Counted from the first letter of the stretch, positions 1 through 6,794 are shown. The stretch: DNA of 10,672 nt from Frankiales bacterium (GCA_025965495.1 JAOPWW010000353.1:1-10672), one strand, 5' to 3'. Numbers and translations are program-made. The notes: generated from the letters alone by a model not told the origin.

Positions 1-323
1 CCGAGGAACATGTTCTGCGTGATGTCGAGGTTGTCGGCCAGGGCGAGGTCCTGGTAGACGAACTCGATGCCGAGGGCCGCGGCGGCCCGGGGGTCGCCCA
101 GGCTGACCGGGCGGCCCTCGAACAGCACCTCGCCGGTGTCGATCGAGTGGATGCCGGCGAGGCACTTGACCAGCGTCGACTTGCCGGCGCCGTTGTCGCC
201 GACCAGTGCGGTGACCTGCCCCGCGTGGACCGTGAGGTCGATGTCGCGCAGGACGTGCACCGGCCCGAAGCTCTTGTTCAAGCCCTTGATCTGCAACAGG
301 GGCGTCTGGGCGGTCGGCTCCAC
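1..323 (-). CDS. Sugar ABC transporter ATP-binding protein (N-terminal part; runs off the left edge)
   Basis: This is the ATPase that powers sugar import, binding the cytoplasmic face of the permease. 107 residues are visible. They show Walker A GDNGAGKST at residues 42-50 and the Q-loop in VYQD (Gln91), followed by the LALADNLDITQNMFLG stretch typical of CUT2-type (ribose/xylose/fructose) sugar ATPases. The Walker B and signature motifs and the second ATPase half usual in this family lie outside the window. The GTG start at 323 is chosen because a GAGGAG ribosome-binding site (complement of 330-335) sits 6 bases upstream and the ATPase fold begins about 9 residues in (LLQIKGLNKSFG). It lies downstream of the XylF-like binding protein on the same strand, 96 bases away, so it very probably belongs to the same operon, with a permease gene expected further left. 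Xylose specificity is inferred from the neighbour, not from this fragment. Confidence 0.93.
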   Translation of the reverse strand, partial: MEPTAQTPLLQIKGLNKSFGPVHVLRDIDLTVHAGQVTALVGDNGAGKSTLVKCLAGIHSIDTGEVLFEGRPVSLGDPRAAAALGIEFVYQDLALADNLDITQNMFL

Positions 324-363
324 CGCGGTCTCCTCGAGAGGGGGGTCAGGTCGGGGTCGTGCT

Positions 364-397
364 CCCGCCGGCGGCGCCCAGAGGCACCGCCGGCGGG
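364..397 (-). other. Intercistronic GC-rich hairpin between binding-protein and ATPase genes
   Basis: The 11-base arm CCCGCCGGCGG (364-374) is perfectly complementary to CCGCCGGCGGG (387-397), with a 12-base loop. No run of T follows on the minus strand, so it does not look like a classical full terminator. In binding-protein-dependent sugar operons, such hairpins after the binding-protein gene often stabilise its mRNA or thin out read-through, so that the binding protein is made in excess over the ATPase and permease. That role is inferred here. Confidence 0.6.
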
Positions 398-419
398 GCG
401 AGCGGGGAGGACGAGCGGG

Positions 420-1676
420 CTACGCGACGCCCGCGCTCTGGCAGGCCGCCTCGATGCCCTTGCAGATCTGCGCGGCGGTGAGCGCCCCGGACTTGATCAC
501 GTCCGAGATGTTCGACTGCGTGATGACCTGGGCCGGCAGCAGCAGCGCCTTGAGCTTGTGGTTCGGCGCCTTGGGGTCGGCGAAGTCGGTCAGCGTGATG
601 CCGGCCGCGGCCGGGTCCTTGCCGCCGATGAGCGCGATCGCGAGCTGCGCCGCGGCCTGCGCCTCGAGCTTGACGTCCTTGAAGATCGTCATGCTCTGCT
701 GGCCGTTGATGATGTTCTGCAGGCCGTTGACGCCCGCGTCCTGACCGGTCACCGGGACCCGGCCGTTGAGGCCGCTGCCCTTGAGGACGCCGATGGAGGC
801 GTTGGCGATGTCGTCGTTCGCGGCGAGGACGCCGTCGACCTTGCCGCCGGCGGCGGTGAGCGCCTGCGTGAAGGTCGGGGCGGCGACGTTGACGTCCCAG
901 CCCTTGACGGTGGAGACCGACGCGATCTTGAGCTTGCCGCTGGACTCGAGCGGCTTGAGCACCGACAGGGCGCCCTTCTCGAACAGGACGGCGTTGTTGT
1001 CGACGTCCTTGCCGCCCGACATCACGATGACCTGCGGGTCCTGCACGCCGCTGTTGTCGAGGCAGTCGACGAGCGTCTGGCCCTGCAGGCGACCGACGTC
1101 CTCGTTGTCGAAGGAGACGTAGTAGTCGGCGGTGCCGCCGAGGTTGACGCGGTCGTAGTCGATGACCTTGACGCCCGCGGCCGCGGCCTGCTTCTCGACC
1201 GCTGCGCCGGAGGTGGCGTCGATGGAGTCGATGATGAGGACCTTGACGCCGCTGCCGATCATCTGCTGCGCGATCGACTGGAAGCGGGGGACGCTGCCGC
1301 CGGCGTTCTGGATGTCCGGGGTGACGCCGGCCTCGCTGAGGGCCTTCTGCAGCAGCGGCTTGTCGTAGAGCGTGTAGCGGGTCGAGGACGTGGTGTCGGG
1401 CAGGATCACGCCGACCTTGCCGGACGCCTTGGCCGTGGCGGCGCCACCGGCCGGGGCCTTGGCCGCGCTGGTGGGCGGCGAGGTCAGCTTGCAGGCGGCG
1501 GTGGGGGTGGCGGCCGCGGCGGTGCTGGCCCCGCCGGACGCCTGGGCGGTCGTGTCCGTCCCGGTCTTGTCGTCGTTGGAGCCGCAGGCCGAGGCCGTCA
1601 GGGCCACGGCGAGCAGCGAGGCCGCGAAGGCGGCGCGGTGGGTGGTTCGGGCAGTTGCACGGCTGGCGGTGCGCAC
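420..1676 (-). CDS. xylF: XylF-like sugar-binding lipoprotein of an ABC transporter
   Basis: This lipid-anchored extracellular protein would capture a sugar, probably D-xylose, and deliver it to the ABC permease. It has 418 residues. A signal sequence with an Arg-rich N-terminus and hydrophobic stretch (17-28) leads to a slightly atypical lipobox (A-S-A-Cys31). A low-complexity Ala/Thr/Ser linker spans about 35-85. The two-lobed type I periplasmic-binding domain runs from VGVILPD (88) to about 392. Stretches recalling E. coli XylF are DYDR (173-176), VSFDNEDVG (187-195), VDNNAVLFEKG (225-235), ANDD (286-289), GQDA (311-314) and MTIFKDVKL (329-337). The tail has Cys405 and Cys412. The GTG start is fixed by a GGAGG site (complement of 1684-1688) 7 bases upstream. 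It is first in its operon, divergent from the ROK regulator and followed by the ATPase. The fold and role are certain; the exact sugar (xylose versus another pentose or hexose) is inferred from similarity. Confidence 0.93.
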   Translation of the reverse strand: MRTASRATARTTHRAAFAASLLAVALTASACGSNDDKTGTDTTAQASGGASTAAAATPTAACKLTSPPTSAAKAPAGGAATAKASGKVGVILPDTTSSTRYTLYDKPLLQKALSEAGVTPDIQNAGGSVPRFQSIAQQMIGSGVKVLIIDSIDATSGAAVEKQAAAAGVKVIDYDRVNLGGTADYYVSFDNEDVGRLQGQTLVDCLDNSGVQDPQVIVMSGGKDVDNNAVLFEKGALSVLKPLESSGKLKIASVSTVKGWDVNVAAPTFTQALTAAGGKVDGVLAANDDIANASIGVLKGSGLNGRVPVTGQDAGVNGLQNIINGQQSMTIFKDVKLEAQAAAQLAIALIGGKDPAAAGITLTDFADPKAPNHKLKALLLPAQVITQSNISDVIKSGALTAAQICKGIEAACQSAGVA

Positions 1677-1751
1677 CGGTGGACCTCCGTCGAGTGGCGG
1701 CTCGGAGCGAGCCGGCAGGTTGCAGGGCCGTTGCGCGCCCTGTGGGTCCGG

Positions 1752-1780
1752 ACAGTGGAGCCCCGCCGTCGTTCTGTCAA
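1752..1780 (-). promoter_or_regulatory. Probable promoter of the sugar-transport operon
   Basis: On the minus strand a perfect -35 hexamer TTGACA (complement of 1775-1780) is followed after 17 bases by CACTGT (complement of 1752-1757). The latter matches only the A and final T of the actinobacterial -10 pattern TANNNT. Transcription would begin near 1745, giving a leader of about 70 bases before the GTG at 1676, with room for its GGAGG site. The -35 lies inside an inverted repeat, so a repressor bound there would block polymerase. The weak -10 lowers confidence. Confidence 0.5.
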
Positions 1781-1794
1781 GCACTCGACACAAT
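1771..1794. promoter_or_regulatory. Putative operator 1 (24-base inverted repeat)
   Basis: The pattern TTnTGTCnAG / CTnGACAnAA is symmetric about 1782/1783, with 8 of 12 base pairs matched. Its left half, GTTCTGTCAAGC, recurs exactly in inverted orientation at operator 2. It overlaps the -35 of the transport-operon promoter. The likely ligand is the divergently encoded ROK regulator, an inference from position and the repeated motif. Confidence 0.6.
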
Positions 1795-1888
1795 ACGCCG
1801 AGGATCTGCGTCGCAGAGGCCGCGGAGGGGCCGCTGGAGGAGGTCGCCAGCGACCGGCTGAGCACAGCGTGTGACGACTCTGACGCTC

Positions 1889-1912
1889 GTTCTGCAGAGC
1901 GCTTGACAGAAC
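1889..1912. promoter_or_regulatory. Putative operator 2 (24-base inverted repeat)
   Basis: The outer arms GTTCTG (1889-1894) and CAGAAC (1907-1912) are perfectly complementary and the centre AGCGCT (1898-1903) is a palindrome, giving 9 of 12 matched pairs. Read on the minus strand, its first half is GTTCTGTCAAGC, identical to that of operator 1. Over 16 bases (1771-1786 against the complement of 1897-1912) the two sites differ at one position. It overlaps the -35 of the ROK promoter, suggesting autorepression. The operator centres are 118 bases apart. Confidence 0.62.
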
Positions 1913-1931
1913 CGCGGGGCCTGCGGACAGT
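1903..1931 (+). promoter_or_regulatory. Probable promoter of the ROK regulator gene, likely giving a leaderless mRNA
   Basis: A perfect TTGACA -35 (1903-1908), a 17-base spacer and GACAGT (1926-1931) as a weak -10 (A and T at the two key positions) place the transcription start about 7 bases downstream, at or next to the GTG start codon at 1938. No Shine-Dalgarno sequence is visible just before that GTG, which fits a leaderless transcript, a common arrangement in actinobacteria. The -35 is embedded in operator 2. Confidence 0.5.
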
Positions 1932-1937
1932 GCCGCC

Positions 1938-3137
1938 GTGACCTCCGCCGCTCCTCCCGCCGTGCGGCCGAGCGATGCCAGGACGGCGAACCTGTCCCGC
2001 GTGCTGGACCTGCTGCGGCTCTCCGACGGGCTGACCCGGGCCGAGGTCAGTGCCCGGACGGGGCTGTCCCGCTCGACCGTCTCGAGCCTGCTCACCGAGC
2101 TGCTGGACCGGGCGCTCGTCCAGGAGGCCCCCGACCCGACGCGCGCCGCCGGGGGTCGTCCCCCAGCGGTCCTGCGGCTCGAGCCGAGCGCCGGGGCGGC
2201 CCTCGGGATCGACATCGGCAACACCCACGTCCGCGTGGTCGTCGCCGACCTCGGCCTGGGGCTGCTGGCCGAGGACCTGCAGCGGGTCGACGTCACCGAA
2301 CGGCCGCGCGAGACCCTGGAGATGGTCGAGGCGACCGTCGCGCGGCTGCTCGTGCAGGCCGGCGTGGGACCCGGTGACCTGCTCGGCGCCGGGCTCGGCC
2401 TGCCCGGCCCGGTCGACCGCGCGACCGGACGGCTCGGGTCCGCGACGATCCTGCCGGCCTGGGTCGGGCTCGCCCCCGCCGCCGAGCTGTCCGCCCGGCT
2501 CGGCTGCGACGTCCTCGTGGAGAACGACGCGAACCTCGGGGCGCTCGCGGAGTCCCTGCACGGCGCGGGCAGGGGCAGCCGCGTGCTCGCCTACGTCAAG
2601 GTCGCCACGGGCGTCGGCGCGGGGCTGGTGGTCGACGGCCGGCTCTTCCGCGGCGCCTCGGGCACCGCCGGGGAGATCGGGCACACGACCCTGTCCAACG
2701 CCGGCCCCGTCTGCCGCTGCGGCAACCGCGGCTGCCTCGAGCAGCTCGCCGGCGCCCCCGCGCTGCTGGCCCAGATGGCCGAGGCCGGGGTCGAGCTCGA
2801 GAGCGCCGCGGCCCTGCTGCGGCTGGCCCAGGACGGCCACGCCGGCGCCCGCCGGGTCCTCGCCGACGCCGGTGCGCACCTCGGGGTCGCCGTCGCCAAC
2901 CTCGTGACGCTGCTCGACGCCGACCGGGTCGTCATCGGCGGGGAGGTCGGCCGGGCCGAGGAGCTGCTGGTCGGACCGCTGCGCTACGCGGCCCGGTCGG
3001 CCGCCGTCACCACCGCCGGCAGCAGCATCGACATCGTCGGGGCCCAGCTGGGCGAGCGCGCGGAGGCGCTGGGGGGCGCGGCCCTCGTCCTGCGCGAGCC
3101 GGTGGCGCTGGGCCCCGCGCTGCTGGCCCGGCGCTAG
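1938..3137 (+). CDS. ROK-family transcriptional regulator (XylR/NagC type)
   Basis: This is a sugar-responsive DNA-binding regulator, 399 residues, full length for ROK repressors. Residues 15-75 form a winged helix-turn-helix (LTRAEVSARTGLSRSTVSSLL at about 32-52), whose presence distinguishes regulators from ROK sugar kinases. The ROK sugar-kinase fold follows: the phosphate-binding strand GIDIGNTHVRVVVAD (90-104), GLPGPVD (154-160), ENDAN (195-199, where kinases have the catalytic Asp, here Asp197), the glycine-rich KVATGVGAGL (221-230), and the zinc-site motif with His249, Cys259, Cys261 and Cys266 (CRCGNRGCLE). All the motifs appear intact, so sugar binding is likely; kinase activity is not usual in HTH-bearing members. 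The GTG start is supported by the promoter position and by the N-terminal length. It is divergent from the XylF-like operon, which it probably represses by binding the two shared inverted repeats. Xylose as inducer is inferred. Confidence 0.93.
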   Translation: MTSAAPPAVRPSDARTANLSRVLDLLRLSDGLTRAEVSARTGLSRSTVSSLLTELLDRALVQEAPDPTRAAGGRPPAVLRLEPSAGAALGIDIGNTHVRVVVADLGLGLLAEDLQRVDVTERPRETLEMVEATVARLLVQAGVGPGDLLGAGLGLPGPVDRATGRLGSATILPAWVGLAPAAELSARLGCDVLVENDANLGALAESLHGAGRGSRVLAYVKVATGVGAGLVVDGRLFRGASGTAGEIGHTTLSNAGPVCRCGNRGCLEQLAGAPALLAQMAEAGVELESAAALLRLAQDGHAGARRVLADAGAHLGVAVANLVTLLDADRVVIGGEVGRAEELLVGPLRYAARSAAVTTAGSSIDIVGAQLGERAEALGGAALVLREPVALGPALLARR

Positions 3138-3151
3138 GAGCCGGCCGGGCC
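3125..3151. terminator. Candidate bidirectional terminator hairpin between convergent genes
   Basis: GGCCCGGC (3125-3132) is perfectly complementary to GCCGGGCC (3144-3151), with an 11-base loop. It spans the ROK stop codon (3135-3137) and ends 4 bases from the stop of the convergent large secreted-protein gene. No T tract is present on either strand, so its strength as an intrinsic terminator is uncertain, and GC-rich arms are common by chance in this DNA. Confidence 0.35.
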
Positions 3152-3155
3152 GCCC

Positions 3156-6100
3156 TCAGTGCAGGACGGCGACGCCGTCCAGCACGACCGTCCTGCTGCT
3201 CGTGCTCCGGACCACGAGCGGACCGCTGCGCAGGGTCCCGCCCCTCGGCACCGTCAGCAGCACCTGCCGGCGTCCGGCCGCCCCCCGCGTGTCGACCGTC
3301 CCGAGGACGCCGCCCCCGACGCTGACGCTGACGCTCCCGCACGTCGAGCAGGTGCTGACGACCAGCACGAACGAGCGCCCGCGCACGGCCGGGAGGGTGG
3401 CGGTCGCCCCCGCACGACGGGACGTCAGGACCGTGCCGCCGTAGCTGCCGGTGGCGCGCGACCGTACGGTGCCCGACGTGCGCAGTGAGGGGTCGTCGAC
3501 CGGCACGCTCACGCACCGCTCCGCGGACCAGCCCGACACGTTGCCCGCGACGTCGCGCCCGCGGACCGACAGGCACCAGTCCGCGCCCACCGGCACGGTG
3601 ACGGTCAGCGAACGTCCCCGCAGGCCCTGCCAGGACGCCGGCTGCGCGTACGCGCCGAGCGCGCCGTCGGGCCGGGCCGCCCGGTAGCGGACGTCGGCGG
3701 TGGCCGGGCCGGAGCCGGTGTCGGTCACCGTGAAGGTCACCGGGAACGTGCGGTGGGTCGTGATCCTCGGCAGGGCACCGAGCGACGCCGAGGGAGGGGT
3801 GCGGTCCGCGGTCAGCAGGGCCGGCTCGGTCTCGTCGACGCCGGGCGTCTGCGTGACGTTCGCGAGGGCTCCGCTGCCGTCGGCGGCGGCCGTGTAGACG
3901 TCCGACAGGGCGACGTCGTACCCGCTGACCTGCGCGTGCTCGAAGGCGACGGTCCGGCCGTCGGAGGAGACCGTCGGCCACCCGTTCAGCCCCGGCGGGT
4001 TCGCCACGACGGTCGCCGTCCCGCCCGCGAGCGGGAGGGCACGGATCGAGGTGAGGTGGCTCTGGGAGGCGGCGTCGACGTGGCCGAACAGGATGCGGGC
4101 ACCGTCCGGCGTGACCACCGGGTCGTAGCCGCCGCTGCCCCCCGGCACGAGCGCGCGGGTGCCGCCGCGGGCCGGCAGCACGACCAGGTCGGGCAGAGCG
4201 GTGTCGGGGTCGGTGGCGCTGACCAGCCGCGTGCCGTCGCGGGTCCAGGCCGCGCGCCCGAGGCCGCTCGTGCCGGGCAGCACCGTCGTGGCGCCTCCGG
4301 CCACCGGCACGGTCGCCAGGACCGAGCCGGTGCCGGTGGACCGGGTGAACACCAGGGTCCGCCCGTCGGGGCTGAAGGCGGGGGCGCCGTCGTCCGCCGC
4401 CGGGCCCGGGGAGGTCAGCACCCGGACGTCGCGACGGTCGCGGCCCGCGACGGCGATCGCGAAGGGGCCGCCCCGCACCGAGGCGCTCCAGGCCAGCAGG
4501 GACCCGTCGCGGCTGACGGCCGGGGTGTCGACCTCGTCGGTGCCGTCGAGGACCAGGGCGCGCCCGTCCTGCCGGGGCAGCGGCAGGGCGGCGAGGGCGT
4601 AGCGGTCGGAGGAGCCGGACGCCACGGAGGCGAGGACCTCCGAGGAGGTGCGGGCACCCGACGCCGTCGCCGCCGGCCCCGCGCCGACGGCGTTGACCGC
4701 GCGGACGGCGTAGGTGACCGGCCCGGCCGGCAGCGCGGGGTCGGTCCAGGTGACGCGTCCGTCCGCGCCGGTGGTCGTGGGCAGGGTCGCCACGAGCTGG
4801 GACGCGGCGGTCCCCGTCCTGCGCTCGACGCGGTAGCCGGTCAGCGGCGAGCCGCCGTCGGACGGGACGCCGAACACGAGCTGGGCGTCGTCGGTGCCGG
4901 TCACGAGCTGCAGGCCGGGCACGGCACCGGGAAGGCTCTGGCCCCGCACGCTCACCGGGACGGTCCGCCGTCCGAGGGGCGTGTCGTCCGGGACCTCCAG
5001 GAGGGCGGTGCGCACCCCGACGGCGCTCGGGCTGGCGCTCACGTCCAGGCTGCACCCGTCCCCCGGCGCGAGGGTGGCCGGGCACGTGCCCGCGACGTGC
5101 ACGTCGGCGGCGCCGTCGCCGGTGACCGACACCGGTCCCAGGGTGCGCGGGGTGGTGCCCTCGTTGGTCAGCGTCAGCCGGCTCGCCGCGGTCGTGCTGC
5201 CGACGGTCGTGGTGCCGAGGGACAGCGACCCCGGACGGGCGACGAGGACCGCGGCCGACGTCGGTGCGGCGACCCGCAACGCCACCGTCGTGCGCCGGTC
5301 GGGGCAGGTCAGGTCCGCGTCGGCGTCGAGCTGCAGGACGGTGCCGTCGCCCCGGTGCCGGACCGACCGCACCGTGAGCGTCCCGGCGGGCGCGGACCCG
5401 CAGCCGGCCCCGGACAGGGTGAGGCCGACGCCCTCCGGACCGACGTCGGCCGGTCCGCCGAGGCGGTACGTGCCGGGCGACAGGCCCGTCCGCGGCCAGC
5501 CGAGCCGGACGTCCACGGCGCCCTCGGGCGGCGCCAGGGCGAACAGGGCCACGCCCGGGTACGCGCGCACGGTCGGGCTGCCCGCGGCCGTCGAGGGCCG
5601 GGAGGGGTCGTGGTAGTCGCTGCCCTGGGTCGTGTCGACCACGAGGGCGTCGACGGGTCCGGCGGGCCCGGCGAGGTCCGCCTGCCGCGCCGCGCTCGTG
5701 TCGGGGCTGTCGGGGCTGGTGCCGTACGGGTCGGTCGTGCGGGCGCGGTAGGTCCCGGTCTCGCCCCGGGCCAGGGAGGTGTCGGTGAGCGTCCCCTGGC
5801 CGGTGACCCGGCCGACGGTGGTCGTGGAGGAGTCGGCCGCGACCCGCAGGACCTCGGTCACGGCCTGCGCCGTCGGCCCGGCGACCTCGAGCCCGACGCC
5901 GTCGTCGCCGGCGTAGGCCGTCAGGTGCGGGGCGGCGGGCGGGGGCACCGGGTGGGCGAACAGCGAGACCCGGCGCTCGCCGAGCGAGGTGTCTGCCGGG
6001 AAGCGAAGCCGGACCGACCGGTACCCCTGGTCGTCGCCGCGGAAGGACACCGAGAGCGGGCACGTGTCGCCGGGCGCGAGGGTCCGGCCGGAGCAGCCGT

Positions 6101-6794
6101 CGTCGGTCACCGAGAAGCCGGCCGGGGAGCCCTGGAAGGCGGCCGTGCCGAACGTCACGGGCAGCGTTCCGGTGTTGCGCAGCGCGGTGCTGCCCGTGCG
6201 GGTGGCGCCGAGGGGCACGTCCCCGATCTGCACCGCGGGCGCGTCGAGCGCCCGGTAGCCCTCGGTGCTGCCGTAGCGGAGGTCGACCTGCGTGCGGTCG
6301 TACTGGCAGCGCAGGTCGAGGGTCGCGACCAGGCGGGACACGGCGTCGCCGTCGTAGGCCACGTCGGTGACGCGCACGCTGCTGCCGCCGCTGCCGGACG
6401 GGTACGGGCAGGTCGGCGGGTCGCCCGCCACCTGCGTCCCGACGGTGCCGTCCCCGGACTGCAGCCGCGCCGGGAAGGTCCCCGTGGTCAGCCGCGGCTG
6501 ACCGGTCGGCGGGGTCAGCAGGACGGCGCGCTGCACCTCGCCCGTGCTCGACAGCTGCTGCAGCCGCACGCCGCCCGTGCCCTCGGGCACCAGGCGCAGG
6601 CGGTCGCCGCGGGCGCTGTCGACGACGGTCGTGCGGTCCGAGGAGAAGAAGCCGCTGCCGTCCTGCTCGTCGAGCACCAGCGCAGCCGGGACGACGGCCT
6701 CCTGGGCAGAGGCGGGGGCCGCCAGCACGGGCAGCACCGCGGCGGCCACGAGCGCCGGGACGAGCAGGGTGACGAACGGGCGGTACGAGGACAC
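3156..6794 (-). CDS. Large secreted multidomain protein with duplicated Ig/Fn3-type module and TolB-like beta-propeller
   Basis: This 1212-residue exported protein has no recognised specific function. A signal peptide (1-30) ends in ASA before Gln31. Two copies of a three-domain module follow: a beta domain of unknown type (36-180; 381-512), an ASH/choice-of-anchor-like Ig domain with a conserved TLAPGD-x-C segment (184-281; 515-617), and a fibronectin-III-like domain (286-370; 622-714). Residues about 725-990 carry PD40/TolB-like repeats ending in phrases such as SRDGSLLAWS, SPDGRTLVFT, TRDGTRLVSA, TPDGARILFG and SSDGRTVAFE, indicating a beta-propeller. An Ig-like domain beginning TPPSASLG (999-1100) and a C-terminal beta-sandwich (1115-1212) with STCSTC follow. 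No transmembrane tail, sortase motif or obvious catalytic motif is seen, so it is probably released or loosely wall-associated and may act in binding or adhesion. The GTG start has an AGGAAG site 8 bases upstream and places the signal peptide at the very N-terminus. It lies 34 bases after the glycosylase gene. Confidence 0.9.
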   Translation of the reverse strand: MSSYRPFVTLLVPALVAAAVLPVLAAPASAQEAVVPAALVLDEQDGSGFFSSDRTTVVDSARGDRLRLVPEGTGGVRLQQLSSTGEVQRAVLLTPPTGQPRLTTGTFPARLQSGDGTVGTQVAGDPPTCPYPSGSGGSSVRVTDVAYDGDAVSRLVATLDLRCQYDRTQVDLRYGSTEGYRALDAPAVQIGDVPLGATRTGSTALRNTGTLPVTFGTAAFQGSPAGFSVTDDGCSGRTLAPGDTCPLSVSFRGDDQGYRSVRLRFPADTSLGERRVSLFAHPVPPPAAPHLTAYAGDDGVGLEVAGPTAQAVTEVLRVAADSSTTTVGRVTGQGTLTDTSLARGETGTYRARTTDPYGTSPDSPDTSAARQADLAGPAGPVDALVVDTTQGSDYHDPSRPSTAAGSPTVRAYPGVALFALAPPEGAVDVRLGWPRTGLSPGTYRLGGPADVGPEGVGLTLSGAGCGSAPAGTLTVRSVRHRGDGTVLQLDADADLTCPDRRTTVALRVAAPTSAAVLVARPGSLSLGTTTVGSTTAASRLTLTNEGTTPRTLGPVSVTGDGAADVHVAGTCPATLAPGDGCSLDVSASPSAVGVRTALLEVPDDTPLGRRTVPVSVRGQSLPGAVPGLQLVTGTDDAQLVFGVPSDGGSPLTGYRVERRTGTAASQLVATLPTTTGADGRVTWTDPALPAGPVTYAVRAVNAVGAGPAATASGARTSSEVLASVASGSSDRYALAALPLPRQDGRALVLDGTDEVDTPAVSRDGSLLAWSASVRGGPFAIAVAGRDRRDVRVLTSPGPAADDGAPAFSPDGRTLVFTRSTGTGSVLATVPVAGGATTVLPGTSGLGRAAWTRDGTRLVSATDPDTALPDLVVLPARGGTRALVPGGSGGYDPVVTPDGARILFGHVDAASQSHLTSIRALPLAGGTATVVANPPGLNGWPTVSSDGRTVAFEHAQVSGYDVALSDVYTAAADGSGALANVTQTPGVDETEPALLTADRTPPSASLGALPRITTHRTFPVTFTVTDTGSGPATADVRYRAARPDGALGAYAQPASWQGLRGRSLTVTVPVGADWCLSVRGRDVAGNVSGWSAERCVSVPVDDPSLRTSGTVRSRATGSYGGTVLTSRRAGATATLPAVRGRSFVLVVSTCSTCGSVSVSVGGGVLGTVDTRGAAGRRQVLLTVPRGGTLRSGPLVVRSTSSRTVVLDGVAVLH

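Noticed and set aside
147..1874. Long open plus-strand frame (575 codons) across the binding-protein gene
   Set aside because: It is antisense to a clearly recognisable XylF-like gene, is rich in repetitive Arg/Gly/Asp/Ala/Val, and has no family features. Long stop-free frames are expected in DNA this GC-rich.
1677..2879. N-terminal extension of the binding protein through the divergent region and antisense to the ROK gene
   Set aside because: The frame stays open, but the extension has no recognisable domain. The GTG at 1676 has a good GGAGG site and directly precedes a lipoprotein signal sequence that must be N-terminal.
1..3137. Mobile-element or recent transfer origin for the sugar locus
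   Set aside because: There are no transposase, integrase, tRNA or terminal repeats, and base composition looks the same as in the housekeeping cluster.
3007..6063. 1018-codon minus-strand frame overlapping the large secreted protein in another phase
   Set aside because: It is extremely Arg/Pro/Gly rich without domain features and runs into the antisense of the ROK gene. The other minus-strand frame carries the recognisable protein.
3156..6794. Possibility that the large secreted protein is a protease or glycoside hydrolase
   Set aside because: No catalytic triad context, zinc-binding HExxH motif or glycosidase motif was seen. All recognisable parts are beta-sandwich or propeller binding-type domains.
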